Source of the DNA: Sphingopyxis sp. 2PD
GTDB taxonomy: Bacteria > Pseudomonadota > Alphaproteobacteria > Sphingomonadales > Sphingomonadaceae
Direction of reading: 5' to 3'
Assembly: GCF_005503695.1 (NCBI RefSeq)
Contig: NZ_SCMU01000005.1
Span: 62,001 to 126,000, forward strand
DNA: 64,000 bases
Program-made: the position numbers and the translations under genes
Part shown: positions 52,631-60,816 of the stretch, in pieces
Position numbering within the stretch: position 1 is the stretch's first letter
How the letters are laid out: each line of letters starts with the position of its first letter
The notes under the pieces: model-generated
The model's input: only the letters and a program-made list of their open reading frames with translations
What the model was told of the DNA's origin: nothing
The model's database searches: none

Positions 52631-52719
52631 AGGGCCAGCATAGTGCGCCGCCGCGCGGCGGCCAAGGGGGCGGGATTCGCTTGCCGTCATGGGGCAAATA
52701 ATACAATGTCCTCCGCACG

Positions 52720-53826
52720 ATGGTGGCCAAAGCGGATTTCGAACAGAGCGAGGGCGCGGACGGCGCCGACATCCGCTTCACCGGTCGGCTCACGCTGGCG
52801 CGGCTCGGCGATCTGCCGGCGCGACTCGATGCGCTGGGTCCGATCGCTTCGCTCGATTTGTCGGCGCTGGAACGGATCGACACCGTCGGCGCGTGGATTG
52901 TCACCCGTACGGTCAAGGAACATGGCGCGAAAGTCACCGGTGCCAGCCCCGAAGCGCAGCGGCTGCTCGATGCGCTGGCGAGTGACAAAAGCGAATACCG
53001 CATCCACCGCGACCGCCGCCCCCCGCTGATCCGCATGCTCGAACAGGTCGGCGTCGCCAGCCGGGCGGTGTGGCACGAACTGCTCGGCATCGTCGGATTC
53101 TTTGGCGCCATGATCATGGCGCTCGGCACCCAGCTGCGCGCGCGGCGGCGCCTGCGCTGGCACGCCATCGTCACCCGGTTCCAGACCGTCGGCGTCGATG
53201 CCCTGCCAATTATCGGCCTGATGACGTTCCTGATCGGGATCGTCGTCGCGCAGCAGGGCGCGGTGCAACTGCGCCAATTCGGGCTGGAGATATTCACCGT
53301 CAACCTGGTCGGCCGCGCATCGATCCGCGAGCTCGGTCTGCTGATGACCGCGATCATGGTCGCGGGCCGGTCGGGATCGGCGTTCGCCGCGCAGATCGGC
53401 ACGATGAAGCTCACCGAGGAAATCGACGCGATGCGCACGATCGGCGTGTCACCGATGGAGGCGATCGTGCTGCCGCGCGTCGCCGCCGCGACGATCCTGA
53501 TGCCGCTGCTGGGCTTTTACGCCAGCATTTGCGCGATCGTCGGCGGCGGCGTGTTCTGCTGGATCGGACTCGATATTCCGCCGCTCACCTATATCCAACT
53601 GCTGCGCGACATCATCCCGATGACCGATTTCTGGGCGATGCTGATCAAAGCACCGGTGTTTGGCATATTGATCGGGGTCACCGGCTGTTATGAGGGCATG
53701 CAGGTGCGCCAGAACGCCGAGGAAGTCGGACAGCGCACGACCTCCGCGGTCGTTGCCGCAATCTTCCTCGTCATCGTGCTCGACGCGATGTTCGCGGTCT
53801 TCTTTTCGTCGATCGGATGGAATTGA
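52720..53826 (+). CDS. mlaE: MlaE-type lipid ABC transporter permease with N-terminal STAS domain
   Basis: A 368-residue protein. Residues 1-105 form a STAS-like (MlaB) domain (SLDLSALERIDTVGAWIVTR), here fused in front of the MlaE permease (about 120-365). The permease has the conserved VGRASIRELGLLMTAIMVAGRSG and AAQIGTMKLTEEIDAMRTIG motifs and about five membrane segments. It forms the inner-membrane core that moves phospholipids between membranes. Next genes overlap by one base. In E. coli MlaB is a separate protein. Confidence 0.94.
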   Translation: MVAKADFEQSEGADGADIRFTGRLTLARLGDLPARLDALGPIASLDLSALERIDTVGAWIVTRTVKEHGAKVTGASPEAQRLLDALASDKSEYRIHRDRRPPLIRMLEQVGVASRAVWHELLGIVGFFGAMIMALGTQLRARRRLRWHAIVTRFQTVGVDALPIIGLMTFLIGIVVAQQGAVQLRQFGLEIFTVNLVGRASIRELGLLMTAIMVAGRSGSAFAAQIGTMKLTEEIDAMRTIGVSPMEAIVLPRVAAATILMPLLGFYASICAIVGGGVFCWIGLDIPPLTYIQLLRDIIPMTDFWAMLIKAPVFGILIGVTGCYEGMQVRQNAEEVGQRTTSAVVAAIFLVIVLDAMFAVFFSSIGWN

Positions 53827-54692
53827 TGAGCAACGAGATCGACGAACAGGTTGCCGAAGAGCTCGCCGCCGCCGACGCGGTGCGCCCCGACGAGTTCGAT
53901 TATGCGATCCGTATCCGCGGCCTCGTCAACCAGTTTGGCGACGCGGTGATCCACGACGGGCTCGACCTCGACGTCCGTTCGGGCGAGATTTTGGGCGTCG
54001 TCGGTGGATCAGGCACCGGCAAATCGGTGCTGATGCGTTCGATCATCGGCTTGCAGACCCCTACGGCGGGCGAGATCGAGGTCTATGGCAAGACGCTCGA
54101 CGCCATCGCCGACGAAGAGGAATCACGCGACCTGCGTCGCCGCTGGGGCGTTATGTTCCAGGGCGGGGCTTTGTTCTCGACGCTCAGCGTCGCCGAAAAT
54201 ATCCAGGTGCCGTTGCGCGAATATTATCCGCGCACCGACCAGAAACTGCTCGACGAGATCGCGGCCTACAAGGTCGCCATGGTCGGCCTGCCCCCCGACG
54301 CCGGGCCAAAATATCCCGCCGAGCTGTCGGGCGGCATGGTGAAGCGTGCGGGCCTGGCGCGCAGCCTCGCGCTCGACCCCGCGCTCTTGTTCCTCGACGA
54401 ACCGACCGCCGGGCTCGACCCAATCGGCGCCGCCAAGTTCGACGAGTTGATCCGCGAGCTCGCCGACACGATGGGCCTCACCGTCTTCCTGATCACCCAC
54501 GATCTCGATTCGCTCTATGCAACGTGCGACCGGGTCGCGGTGCTCGCCGAAAAGAAGGTGATCGCGGTCGGCACTATCCCCGAACTGCTTGCCACCGAGC
54601 ATCCGTGGATACAGGATTATTTCAACGGCCCCCGCGGCCGCGCAGCCGCCGGCTGCAACATTGCCGCCGAACGGCACGATAGGAAAAGCTGA
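53826..54692 (+). CDS. mlaF: MlaF-type lipid ABC transporter ATP-binding protein
   Basis: A 288-residue ATPase that powers the Mla phospholipid transporter. Walker A is GGSGTGKS (60-67), the signature ELSGGMVKRAGLARSLAL follows, then Walker B LLFLDEPTAGLDPIG and the switch His in LITHDLDSL. The signature LSGGM with a following KR is typical of the Mla/TGD group. ATG overlaps the mlaE stop by one base (TGATG). A roughly 25-residue acidic N-terminal extension precedes the ATPase domain. Confidence 0.95.
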   Translation: MSNEIDEQVAEELAAADAVRPDEFDYAIRIRGLVNQFGDAVIHDGLDLDVRSGEILGVVGGSGTGKSVLMRSIIGLQTPTAGEIEVYGKTLDAIADEEESRDLRRRWGVMFQGGALFSTLSVAENIQVPLREYYPRTDQKLLDEIAAYKVAMVGLPPDAGPKYPAELSGGMVKRAGLARSLALDPALLFLDEPTAGLDPIGAAKFDELIRELADTMGLTVFLITHDLDSLYATCDRVAVLAEKKVIAVGTIPELLATEHPWIQDYFNGPRGRAAAGCNIAAERHDRKS

Positions 54693-55633
54693 TGGAAACT
54701 CGCTCGAACAACGTACTGGTCGGCGCCTTTGTCCTGTTCTTTACCGCGGCCCTCGCCTTTTTCGTCGTTTGGCTGGCCAACGACACCGGCGGCGAGAAGC
54801 GCGAATATGACATATTTTTCAAACAGTCGGTCGACGGGCTGAACAAGGGAGCCGCGGTGCAATTTTCGGGCGTGCCATCGGGGCAGGTCCGCGAAATCGC
54901 CCTGTGGCCCGAGGATCCGCAATTCGTCCGCGTGCGGATCGAGGTCGATGAGGGCGTCCCCGTTCTGCAAGGCACGACCGCCGCGATCGAGGGGGTCGGT
55001 TTCACCGGCGTCTCGCAAATCTCGCTCGACGGCGCGGTCAAGGGCGCGCCCGCGATCACCGACAAGGGTCCGGCGGGCAAGCCCGTCATCCCGACCCGCG
55101 TCGGCGGCCTCGGCGAATTGCTCAACACCGCGCCGCAATTGCTCCAGCGCCTGTCGACGCTGACCGAGCGGCTGGCCGAACTGGCCGACGACGAAAACCA
55201 GGCGAGCATGCGCGGCATCCTGAACAATGTCGAAGCCTCGACCGCGATTCTGGCGCGCAATGGTCCCGCGATCGAACGCGCGCTGGCCGACACGCGCATC
55301 GCGATCCAGCAGACCGGGGTCGCCGCCGAACAGATCGGCAATCTGGCCGCGGCAACACAAGGCACGATCGACCGCAACGTCGACCCGGCGATGCGGAACC
55401 TGCGCGATACGCTGGCGTCGGCAAATGAATCGATGAAGACGCTGGAGGGCGCGATCGCCGACGCGCGGCCCGGCCTGCAAACCTTCAGCCAGACGACGAT
55501 CCCCGAAGCCAATGCGCTGATCCGCGACCTGCGCCGCACTTCCGCCTCGCTGTCCAGCCTGACGGACAAGCTCGACCAGCAAGGCGCCGGCGCCGTGCTG
55601 GGCGGCAGCAAGCTGCCCGATTACAAGAAATGA
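54692..55633 (+). CDS. mlaD: MlaD-type MCE-domain protein
   Basis: A 313-residue protein with one N-terminal membrane anchor (about 8-28, VLVGAFVLFFTAALAFFVVWL) and an MCE domain (about 37-115, including GLNKGAAVQFSGVPSGQVREI). A long helical, Ala-rich C-terminal part (about 135-313) follows. MCE rings bind lipid between the membranes. It has a longer C-terminal helix region than E. coli MlaD (183 residues), as seen in other alphaproteobacteria. ATG overlaps the mlaF stop by one base. Confidence 0.94.
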   Translation: METRSNNVLVGAFVLFFTAALAFFVVWLANDTGGEKREYDIFFKQSVDGLNKGAAVQFSGVPSGQVREIALWPEDPQFVRVRIEVDEGVPVLQGTTAAIEGVGFTGVSQISLDGAVKGAPAITDKGPAGKPVIPTRVGGLGELLNTAPQLLQRLSTLTERLAELADDENQASMRGILNNVEASTAILARNGPAIERALADTRIAIQQTGVAAEQIGNLAAATQGTIDRNVDPAMRNLRDTLASANESMKTLEGAIADARPGLQTFSQTTIPEANALIRDLRRTSASLSSLTDKLDQQGAGAVLGGSKLPDYKK

Positions 55634-55641
55634 GGACGATC

Positions 55642-56241
55642 ATGATCCGCCACCTCCGCACCCCGCTGCTCGCCGCCACGCTCGCCGTATCGCTGTCGGC
55701 GTGCATCGGCCTCGGCGGCAAGACGCCGCCCTTTCTGTTGACACTCGATGCCGCAGCGGCGCCCGCAGCAGGCGCGGCGCGCACCGCCGCCGACGCATCG
55801 ACGCTGACCATCCTGATCCCGACCGCGCCGCAGAAACTGCGCACGACGCGCATTCCGGTGCAGCAGGACAACAGCAGCGTGACGTACGTCAAGGACGCGC
55901 AATGGGTCGAAGCGCCGCAGCGGCTGTTCCAGCGGCTGGTGTCCGAAACCGTCGCCGCGGGTACGGCGCGCGTCGTACTCGACGAAGGGCAATATCTGAC
56001 CGCACCGGGCGAGCAGCTCGCCGGGCAGCTTATGGAATTTGGCGTCGACGCGCGAACGGGCGAAGCGGTCGTCGTCTATCAGGCTATGCTGGTGTCGGCG
56101 GGCGGCAAGACGGTCAGCCAGCGTCGCTTCGAAGCGCGCGAGGCGATCGGCGGCGAGATCGAGGCGAAGCCGGTCGGCGAAGCGCTGGCGCGGGCGGCGA
56201 ACAAGGTGGCGGGTGAGGTGACAGGGTGGTTGGGCGGCTGA
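55642..56241 (+). CDS. ABC-type transport auxiliary lipoprotein (PqiC-like)
   Basis: A 199-residue lipoprotein with signal MIRHLRTPLLAATLAVSLSAC (Cys21). The body carries PqiC/DUF330-type features: FLLTLDAAAAP, TLTILIPTAPQKLRTTRIPV, and the late WVEAPQRLFQRLVSE. It takes the position where E. coli has mlaC, so it may link the inner-membrane complex to the outer membrane. The ATG at 55642 is preferred over 55630 because GAGGA precedes it. The stop is followed by repeat R10. Confidence 0.88.
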   Translation: MIRHLRTPLLAATLAVSLSACIGLGGKTPPFLLTLDAAAAPAAGAARTAADASTLTILIPTAPQKLRTTRIPVQQDNSSVTYVKDAQWVEAPQRLFQRLVSETVAAGTARVVLDEGQYLTAPGEQLAGQLMEFGVDARTGEAVVVYQAMLVSAGGKTVSQRRFEAREAIGGEIEAKPVGEALARAANKVAGEVTGWLGG

Positions 56242-56290
56242 GCACCACGCTTTGAATGGCAGGAAACGGCCGATTGCGGACATAGCCGAT

Positions 56291-56481
56291 CCTCCCCCAA
56301 CGGGGGAGGGGGACCACCCGAAGGGTGGTGGAGGGGCACAGGAGGTTTACGCAGCGCTGGGCTGGAAGAACCAAGCTTCCCGGGACCCTAGCAGTGGAGC
56401 ACGACTTCGGCGGCAAGGCAAACCGATGGTGCCCCTCCACCAGCTTCGCTGGTCCCCCTCCCCGTTCCGGGGAGGAGCGGC
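56291..56481. repeat. Intergenic palindromic repeat R10
   Basis: The left half (56291-56339) starts CCTCCCCCAACGGGGGAGG and contains a second hairpin, CCACCCGAAGGGTGG. The right half (about 56430-56481) carries the complement, GTGCCCCTCCACC then CCCCCTCCCCG. The middle is unpaired. It lies between convergent mla lipoprotein and grxD genes. Confidence 0.85.
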
Positions 56482-56513
56482 TCCGTCTGCTCACCACCCC
56501 AAAGCAGGCAAAC

Positions 56514-56549
56514 AAAAGCCCGCCCGAACGCACGCTCCGGCGGGCTTTT
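56514..56549. terminator. Bidirectional rho-independent terminator
   Basis: AAAAGCCCGCC (56514-56524) and GGCGGGCTTTT (56539-56549) pair perfectly over a 14-base loop, with a T-rich run on either strand. It lies 16 bp beyond the grxD stop codon, so it most likely ends the grxD-bolA-DUF1476 transcript, and could also serve the mla operon. Confidence 0.88.
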
Positions 56550-56565
56550 GTTTCTTCGAAGCGCT

Positions 56566-56895
56566 TTATTCCGCCCGCGCCGGAATCCCCGCCATAAGTG
56601 TGTGAAGCTCGCCCGCTTCCCACATTTCCATCATGATGTCGCTGCCGCCGACAAATTCGCCCTTCACATAGAGCTGGGGGATCGTCGGCCAGTCCGAAAA
56701 TTCCTTGATGCCTTGACGGATTTCCATGTCCTGCAGCACATCGACGGTTTCATATTCGATCCCCAGCCGATCGAGCATCGCGATCGCGCGCGACGAAAAG
56801 CCGCATTGCGGGAACAGCGGCGTGCCCTTCATGAACAACAGCACGGGATTGTCGGCGACCAGCTTGGCGATGCGGTAATGCGTGGGTTCGGTCAT
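56566..56895 (-). CDS. grxD: Monothiol glutaredoxin, Grx4 family
   Basis: A 109-residue CGFS-type glutaredoxin. The CGFS motif is residues 31-34 in [12 protein letters not shown], and the glutathione-binding block is [19 protein letters not shown]. Monothiol Grx bind a [2Fe-2S] cluster with glutathione and pass it to targets, often together with BolA proteins. bolA lies just upstream (44-bp gap), a widely conserved pairing. A strong terminator follows. Confidence 0.96.
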   Translation of the reverse strand: MTEPTHYRIAKLVADNPVLLFMKGTPLFPQCGFSSRAIAMLDRLGIEYETVDVLQDMEIRQGIKEFSDWPTIPQLYVKGEFVGGSDIMMEMWEAGELHTLMAGIPARAE

Positions 56896-56939
56896 AATCG
56901 TCTCCGGCGGCGCAGCGCGCCAAATTTTTGAGCTATCCC

Positions 56940-57173
56940 TTATGAAGGGACGGCGGTCGTCAATTGCAAGGCATGAAGTTCGCCGCCCATGCGTCCGCCG
57001 AGCGCGGCATAGACCGCCTTGTGCTGCGCAACGCGGGTCATGCCGCGGAAGGATTCGCTGACGACATGCGCGGCATAATGATCGTTATCGCCCGCGAGGT
57101 CGGTGATTTGCACCACCGCTTCGGGAAAGGCGGCGACGATCATCGCCCGCAAATCGTCGGCGCGCATACCCAT
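56940..57173 (-). CDS. BolA-family protein
   Basis: A 77-residue BolA/IbaG-like protein. It has the conserved helix-turn region [20 protein letters not shown], with the His that binds the [2Fe-2S] cluster in BolA-Grx complexes (His in AQHKAVY), and [10 protein letters not shown]. It lies between DUF1476 (4 bp upstream) and grxD (44 bp downstream), consistent with cluster transfer or sensing. No signal peptide; cytosolic. Confidence 0.93.
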   Translation of the reverse strand: MGMRADDLRAMIVAAFPEAVVQITDLAGDNDHYAAHVVSESFRGMTRVAQHKAVYAALGGRMGGELHALQLTTAVPS

Positions 57174-57177
57174 CGGG

Positions 57178-57504
57178 TCAGCCCTGCGCGTCGATGAACT
57201 GGCGCCGTGCCTCGACGGTCTTTTCGTTCAGCACCGCGCGGATTTCGGCGTCGCTGATCTCCACCTTGGCGGCGGTCAGGTCGCCCGCCAGCTTGCGGAT
57301 CACATCCTCGTCGCCCGCTTCCTCGAAATCGGCCTGCACGACCGCCTTGGCGTAGGCGTCGGTTTCCTCGGGAGTCAGCCCCATGCGTTCTGCGGCCCAT
57401 TCACCAAGCAGCCGGTTGCGCCGCGCCGTGATGCGGAACTGCAGCTCCTGATCGCGGGCAAATTGGGCCTCAAAGGCGCGTTCACGATCGTCGAATCCGC
57501 TCAT
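57178..57504 (-). CDS. DUF1476 protein, zeta-type F1-ATPase inhibitor
   Basis: A 108-residue, mostly helical protein with the DUF1476 pattern MSGFDDRERAFEAQFARDQE followed by RRNRLLGEWAAERMGLT. In Paracoccus the homologue (zeta subunit) inhibits ATP hydrolysis by F1 through its N-terminus. Whether it inhibits here is not known, since some relatives have lost this role. It is the first gene of the DUF1476-bolA-grxD set. No F1 genes are in the window. Upstream, 57505-57713 holds only a short AGCGGC/GCCGCT hairpin. Confidence 0.92.
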   Translation of the reverse strand: MSGFDDRERAFEAQFARDQELQFRITARRNRLLGEWAAERMGLTPEETDAYAKAVVQADFEEAGDEDVIRKLAGDLTAAKVEISDAEIRAVLNEKTVEARRQFIDAQG

Positions 57505-57713
57505 AATGTCCTCATGGGTTTGAAACAGTCGCTCTGCAGATAGGTTGCGTGTCCCATGGGCGCAAGCGGCCTGTGCCGCTGATCACTTCCCTTTTTCAGG
57601 CGAAGGGTTTAGGGTCCGCCGCGGGGAATGGGTCGCACCGCAGCCATGAAGACTGCGCCTAGCCACGATCGCGTCGGCATGGCGCCTCTGACCTTAGGTT
57701 TGGGGAATTGGTG

Positions 57714-60700
57714 ATGACCGTGCGACGTCTATTTTGCTTGCCGATTCTGACCGCGCTCTGTGTCGCGTCGTCCGGAACCGCTCAGGCGCAGGTCACCGAC
57801 CCCACTTTGCGCGACAGTTTTTCTATCGGCGACCAAGGCGGCTCGCTGTGCGCCGTCCAAGCGACGGTGCGCGACAATGTCATCGTCGGCATGTTCGATC
57901 GTGCCTGGGTGATCCTGTGCCGCGATGCCAGCCAGCCGGTGGGATATGTCCGCATGCTGCGCGCCAGCCCCGACCAGGCGCTCGCCCGGATCGAACGCGG
58001 CCGCGCCGACAGCATCACCTGCGCCGCCGACGGAACCTGCATGGTCAAGAACAGCAGCGTTGCGTGGCAAACGCGGGTCGAAGCGGACGGAAACACCGCG
58101 TACACGGTCGAAGGCTTTGCCGCCTATGGCGACGCGCTCAACCTCGCGCTCGAATCGGTCCGTCAGCGCAGGGTCGTCCCTGGCGTGATCAAGGTTGCGA
58201 CGACATCGGTCGGCGCCAACGACGGTTTCGCGCGCACGCTGGCCGGCGCCATCGACGTCGACAAGGCCTTGGCCGAGGGATATCGGCGCAACCACAGCGG
58301 CGATTATGCCGAAGCCGCCGAATTTTTCGAAACCCTGTCGCGCCGCGCACAGGGGGACGAGGCCGCCGCCGACATCGACCCGACCGAATTCACCCTGAAC
58401 CGCGCGCTGCAACGATCGAACCTCGGCGAATTTGGCGAGGCGGAGCGGCTGTTTGCCGAAGCCGAGGCGGTGCCGACCAGCGATCCCGTCCAGCTCCGCC
58501 TGCGCCGCAATTTCCGCGCCATTCATGCGCTGAACCAGCGCGATTACGACGGCGCGGCCGAACTGTTGCAGCAACCGATCGCGCCGCTGACCAGCGCCGT
58601 CACGGTCGATGGCGCCAGCGTCACGCTGACCCCGGCGATCGTCGCCGGGGTGAACAGCGGCAGCAACGCCCGCGCCGTCCAGCAGGCATCGGACCGCGAA
58701 CGGCTGACTCCGATCGAACGCGCCCAGATCATCGACGCGCAGGCGGTGCACCTGCTCGGCACCGTCGAGCGGCTGCGCGGCAATGGCGCCGCGGCCAAGA
58801 TGGCGCAGCTCAAGGGGCTGACCGACGCGCTCGCGGTGCGCGAAGGCCGAGTCACCTCGATCGTCCGGCTGCGCTCGCAAATGCTCGGCGAGCTCGCGCT
58901 GGCCGAAGAGGCGCTCGGCGACATTGCCGCCGCCGATGCGCGTTTTCTGGAATCGGTGAACGCGCTGGCGGTCGAATATCCCGAAACCAACGCGCTTGCC
59001 TCTGCCCGCGCGCGCTACGCCGCCTTTCTGACCCGCCACGGGCAGGACGACAAGGCGCTGGCTATCTATCGCGACGTTGTTGCCGCGCTTGCCGGATCGC
59101 AGCGCTCGACCACCGGCATGGCCAATATGATGGCACCCTATTACCGGTTGCTCTCCAGCCGCGCCGCCACCGATGCCACCGCGGTCAGCGACTTTTTCGT
59201 TGCCAGCCAGTTGCAGGTCCGTCCCGGCGTCGCCGATACCCAGGCGGTGCTGGCGCGCGAACTGTCGAGCGGCAGCGACGATGGCGCGCGGCTGTTCCGC
59301 CAGGCAACGACGCTGAACCGCGACATCGAGCGCGCCCGGATCGAGGATGCCCGGCTCGGCCAATTGCCGGTTTCGCCCGAAATCAATGCGCTGCGCGCCG
59401 ACCTCAAGACCCAGATCGACAATCTGTCGTTCCAGCAGGCCGAAACGATCGTCGCGCTGAGCGCCTTCCCGCAATATCGCGTCGTCGCGCCGGGCAAGCT
59501 CGACCTTGTCGAACTGCAACAGGTGCTGCGCGCCGACGAAGCCTATCTCAAAATGCTGGTGGTCGGCGATTCCGTCTATGCGATGCTGATCGAACCGGGC
59601 AGCGCCCAGCTCTGGAAATCCGACATCAGCGCGGCAGGGCTCGACACCGCGGTCGACGCGATCCGCTCGACGATCTCGATCGTCGAAAATGGCCGCCGCG
59701 TGACCTATCCGTTCGATGCGGCAACCGCGTACAAGCTCTATGGCCAGCTGTTCGGCCCGGTCGCCGCCAAGCTGCCCGGCGTTGCCCATCTGATCTTTGA
59801 ACCCGATGGCGCGATGCTGCGACTGCCGATCAATCTGCTGATCACCGCCGATACGGGGCTGGCCGCTTATGAACAGCGACTGCTCGATCCCGATGCCGAT
59901 CCGTTCGACATGCGCCAGGTCGCGTGGCTTGGGCGCACCTCGCGGCCTAGCACCGCGGTATCGACCTTGGCTTTCCGCAACGCACGGCAGGCGGCGCCGT
60001 CGAAGGCCGCCAACCAATATTTCGGGCTGGGCCAAAATTTGCCGGTCGACGGCACCACCCTGCCGTCGCTTGGTACCCGCGGCGCGGCGGGCAGCGCCAT
60101 CGACAGCGACTGCCAGTGGGACATCGCGCAATGGGCGCGGCCGATTTCCGCCGACGAGCTCGTCACTGCGCGCAACGCCATGGGCGGCAACGTGGGGACG
60201 CTGCTGACCGGCGGCGCCTTCACCGACAGCGCGGTCAAGACGCGCACCGACCTCGATGACTATCGCATCATCCATTTCGCGACCCACGGCCTCGTCACCG
60301 CGCCGCGCCCCGCCTGCCCTGCGCGCCCCGCACTTGTCACCTCGTTCGGCGACGGTGATTCGGACGGGCTGTTGACCTTTCAGGAAATTTTCGACCTCAA
60401 GATCAACGCCGACCTGGTCATCCTGTCGGCGTGCGACACCGCGGGCGCCGCATCGGTCGCGGCCACCCGCGAAGCGGGGCTGTCAGGCGGCGGCAACGCG
60501 CTCGACGGGTTGGTGCGCAGCTTCATCGGCGCCGGGGGCCGCTCGGTGATCGCCAGCCATTGGCCGGCCCCCGACGATTTCGACGCGACGAAGCGCCTGA
60601 TCGGCGGCCTGTTCGGATCGGGTCAGGGTACCAGCGTCGCTGACGCCATGTGGGGAACGCAGCTGCGGCTGATGGACGATCAGCAGACGTCGCATCCTTA

Positions 60701-60812
60701 TTATTGGGCGGGCTTTGCGATCATCGGTGACGGCGGCCAGCCGTTGCTGCACGGGACCACGGCCACTGCCGCCGCGCCCGCGCAGGAAGGTATCGGCCGC
60801 GCTGCCCGCTGA
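57714..60812 (+). CDS. Exported CHAT-domain protein with TPR-like repeats
   Basis: A 1032-residue protein with a signal peptide (about residues 1-25, MTVRRLFCLPILTALC then QAQ). A tetratricopeptide-like helical middle follows (about 180-500, for example YRRNHSGDYAEAAEFFETL and DKALAIYRDVVAALAGS). The C-terminal CHAT domain (about 690-1010) is a caspase-like peptidase fold. The catalytic pair is visible: His858 in IIHFATHGLV and Cys907 in VILSACDTAG. ATG 57714 is used, though TTG and GTG codons precede it directly. The cyclase gene follows after 4 bp. The exported location of a CHAT protease is notable. Confidence 0.92.
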   Translation: MTVRRLFCLPILTALCVASSGTAQAQVTDPTLRDSFSIGDQGGSLCAVQATVRDNVIVGMFDRAWVILCRDASQPVGYVRMLRASPDQALARIERGRADSITCAADGTCMVKNSSVAWQTRVEADGNTAYTVEGFAAYGDALNLALESVRQRRVVPGVIKVATTSVGANDGFARTLAGAIDVDKALAEGYRRNHSGDYAEAAEFFETLSRRAQGDEAAADIDPTEFTLNRALQRSNLGEFGEAERLFAEAEAVPTSDPVQLRLRRNFRAIHALNQRDYDGAAELLQQPIAPLTSAVTVDGASVTLTPAIVAGVNSGSNARAVQQASDRERLTPIERAQIIDAQAVHLLGTVERLRGNGAAAKMAQLKGLTDALAVREGRVTSIVRLRSQMLGELALAEEALGDIAAADARFLESVNALAVEYPETNALASARARYAAFLTRHGQDDKALAIYRDVVAALAGSQRSTTGMANMMAPYYRLLSSRAATDATAVSDFFVASQLQVRPGVADTQAVLARELSSGSDDGARLFRQATTLNRDIERARIEDARLGQLPVSPEINALRADLKTQIDNLSFQQAETIVALSAFPQYRVVAPGKLDLVELQQVLRADEAYLKMLVVGDSVYAMLIEPGSAQLWKSDISAAGLDTAVDAIRSTISIVENGRRVTYPFDAATAYKLYGQLFGPVAAKLPGVAHLIFEPDGAMLRLPINLLITADTGLAAYEQRLLDPDADPFDMRQVAWLGRTSRPSTAVSTLAFRNARQAAPSKAANQYFGLGQNLPVDGTTLPSLGTRGAAGSAIDSDCQWDIAQWARPISADELVTARNAMGGNVGTLLTGGAFTDSAVKTRTDLDDYRIIHFATHGLVTAPRPACPARPALVTSFGDGDSDGLLTFQEIFDLKINADLVILSACDTAGAASVAATREAGLSGGGNALDGLVRSFIGAGGRSVIASHWPAPDDFDATKRLIGGLFGSGQGTSVADAMWGTQLRLMDDQQTSHPYYWAGFAIIGDGGQPLLHGTTATAAAPAQEGIGRAAR

Positions 60813-60816
60813 ATCC

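Noticed and set aside
57729-60287. Open frame of about 850 codons on the minus strand opposite the CHAT gene
   Set aside because: It is the antisense shadow of a GC-rich gene; composition is Arg/His/Asp-heavy with no domain, signal or ribosome site.
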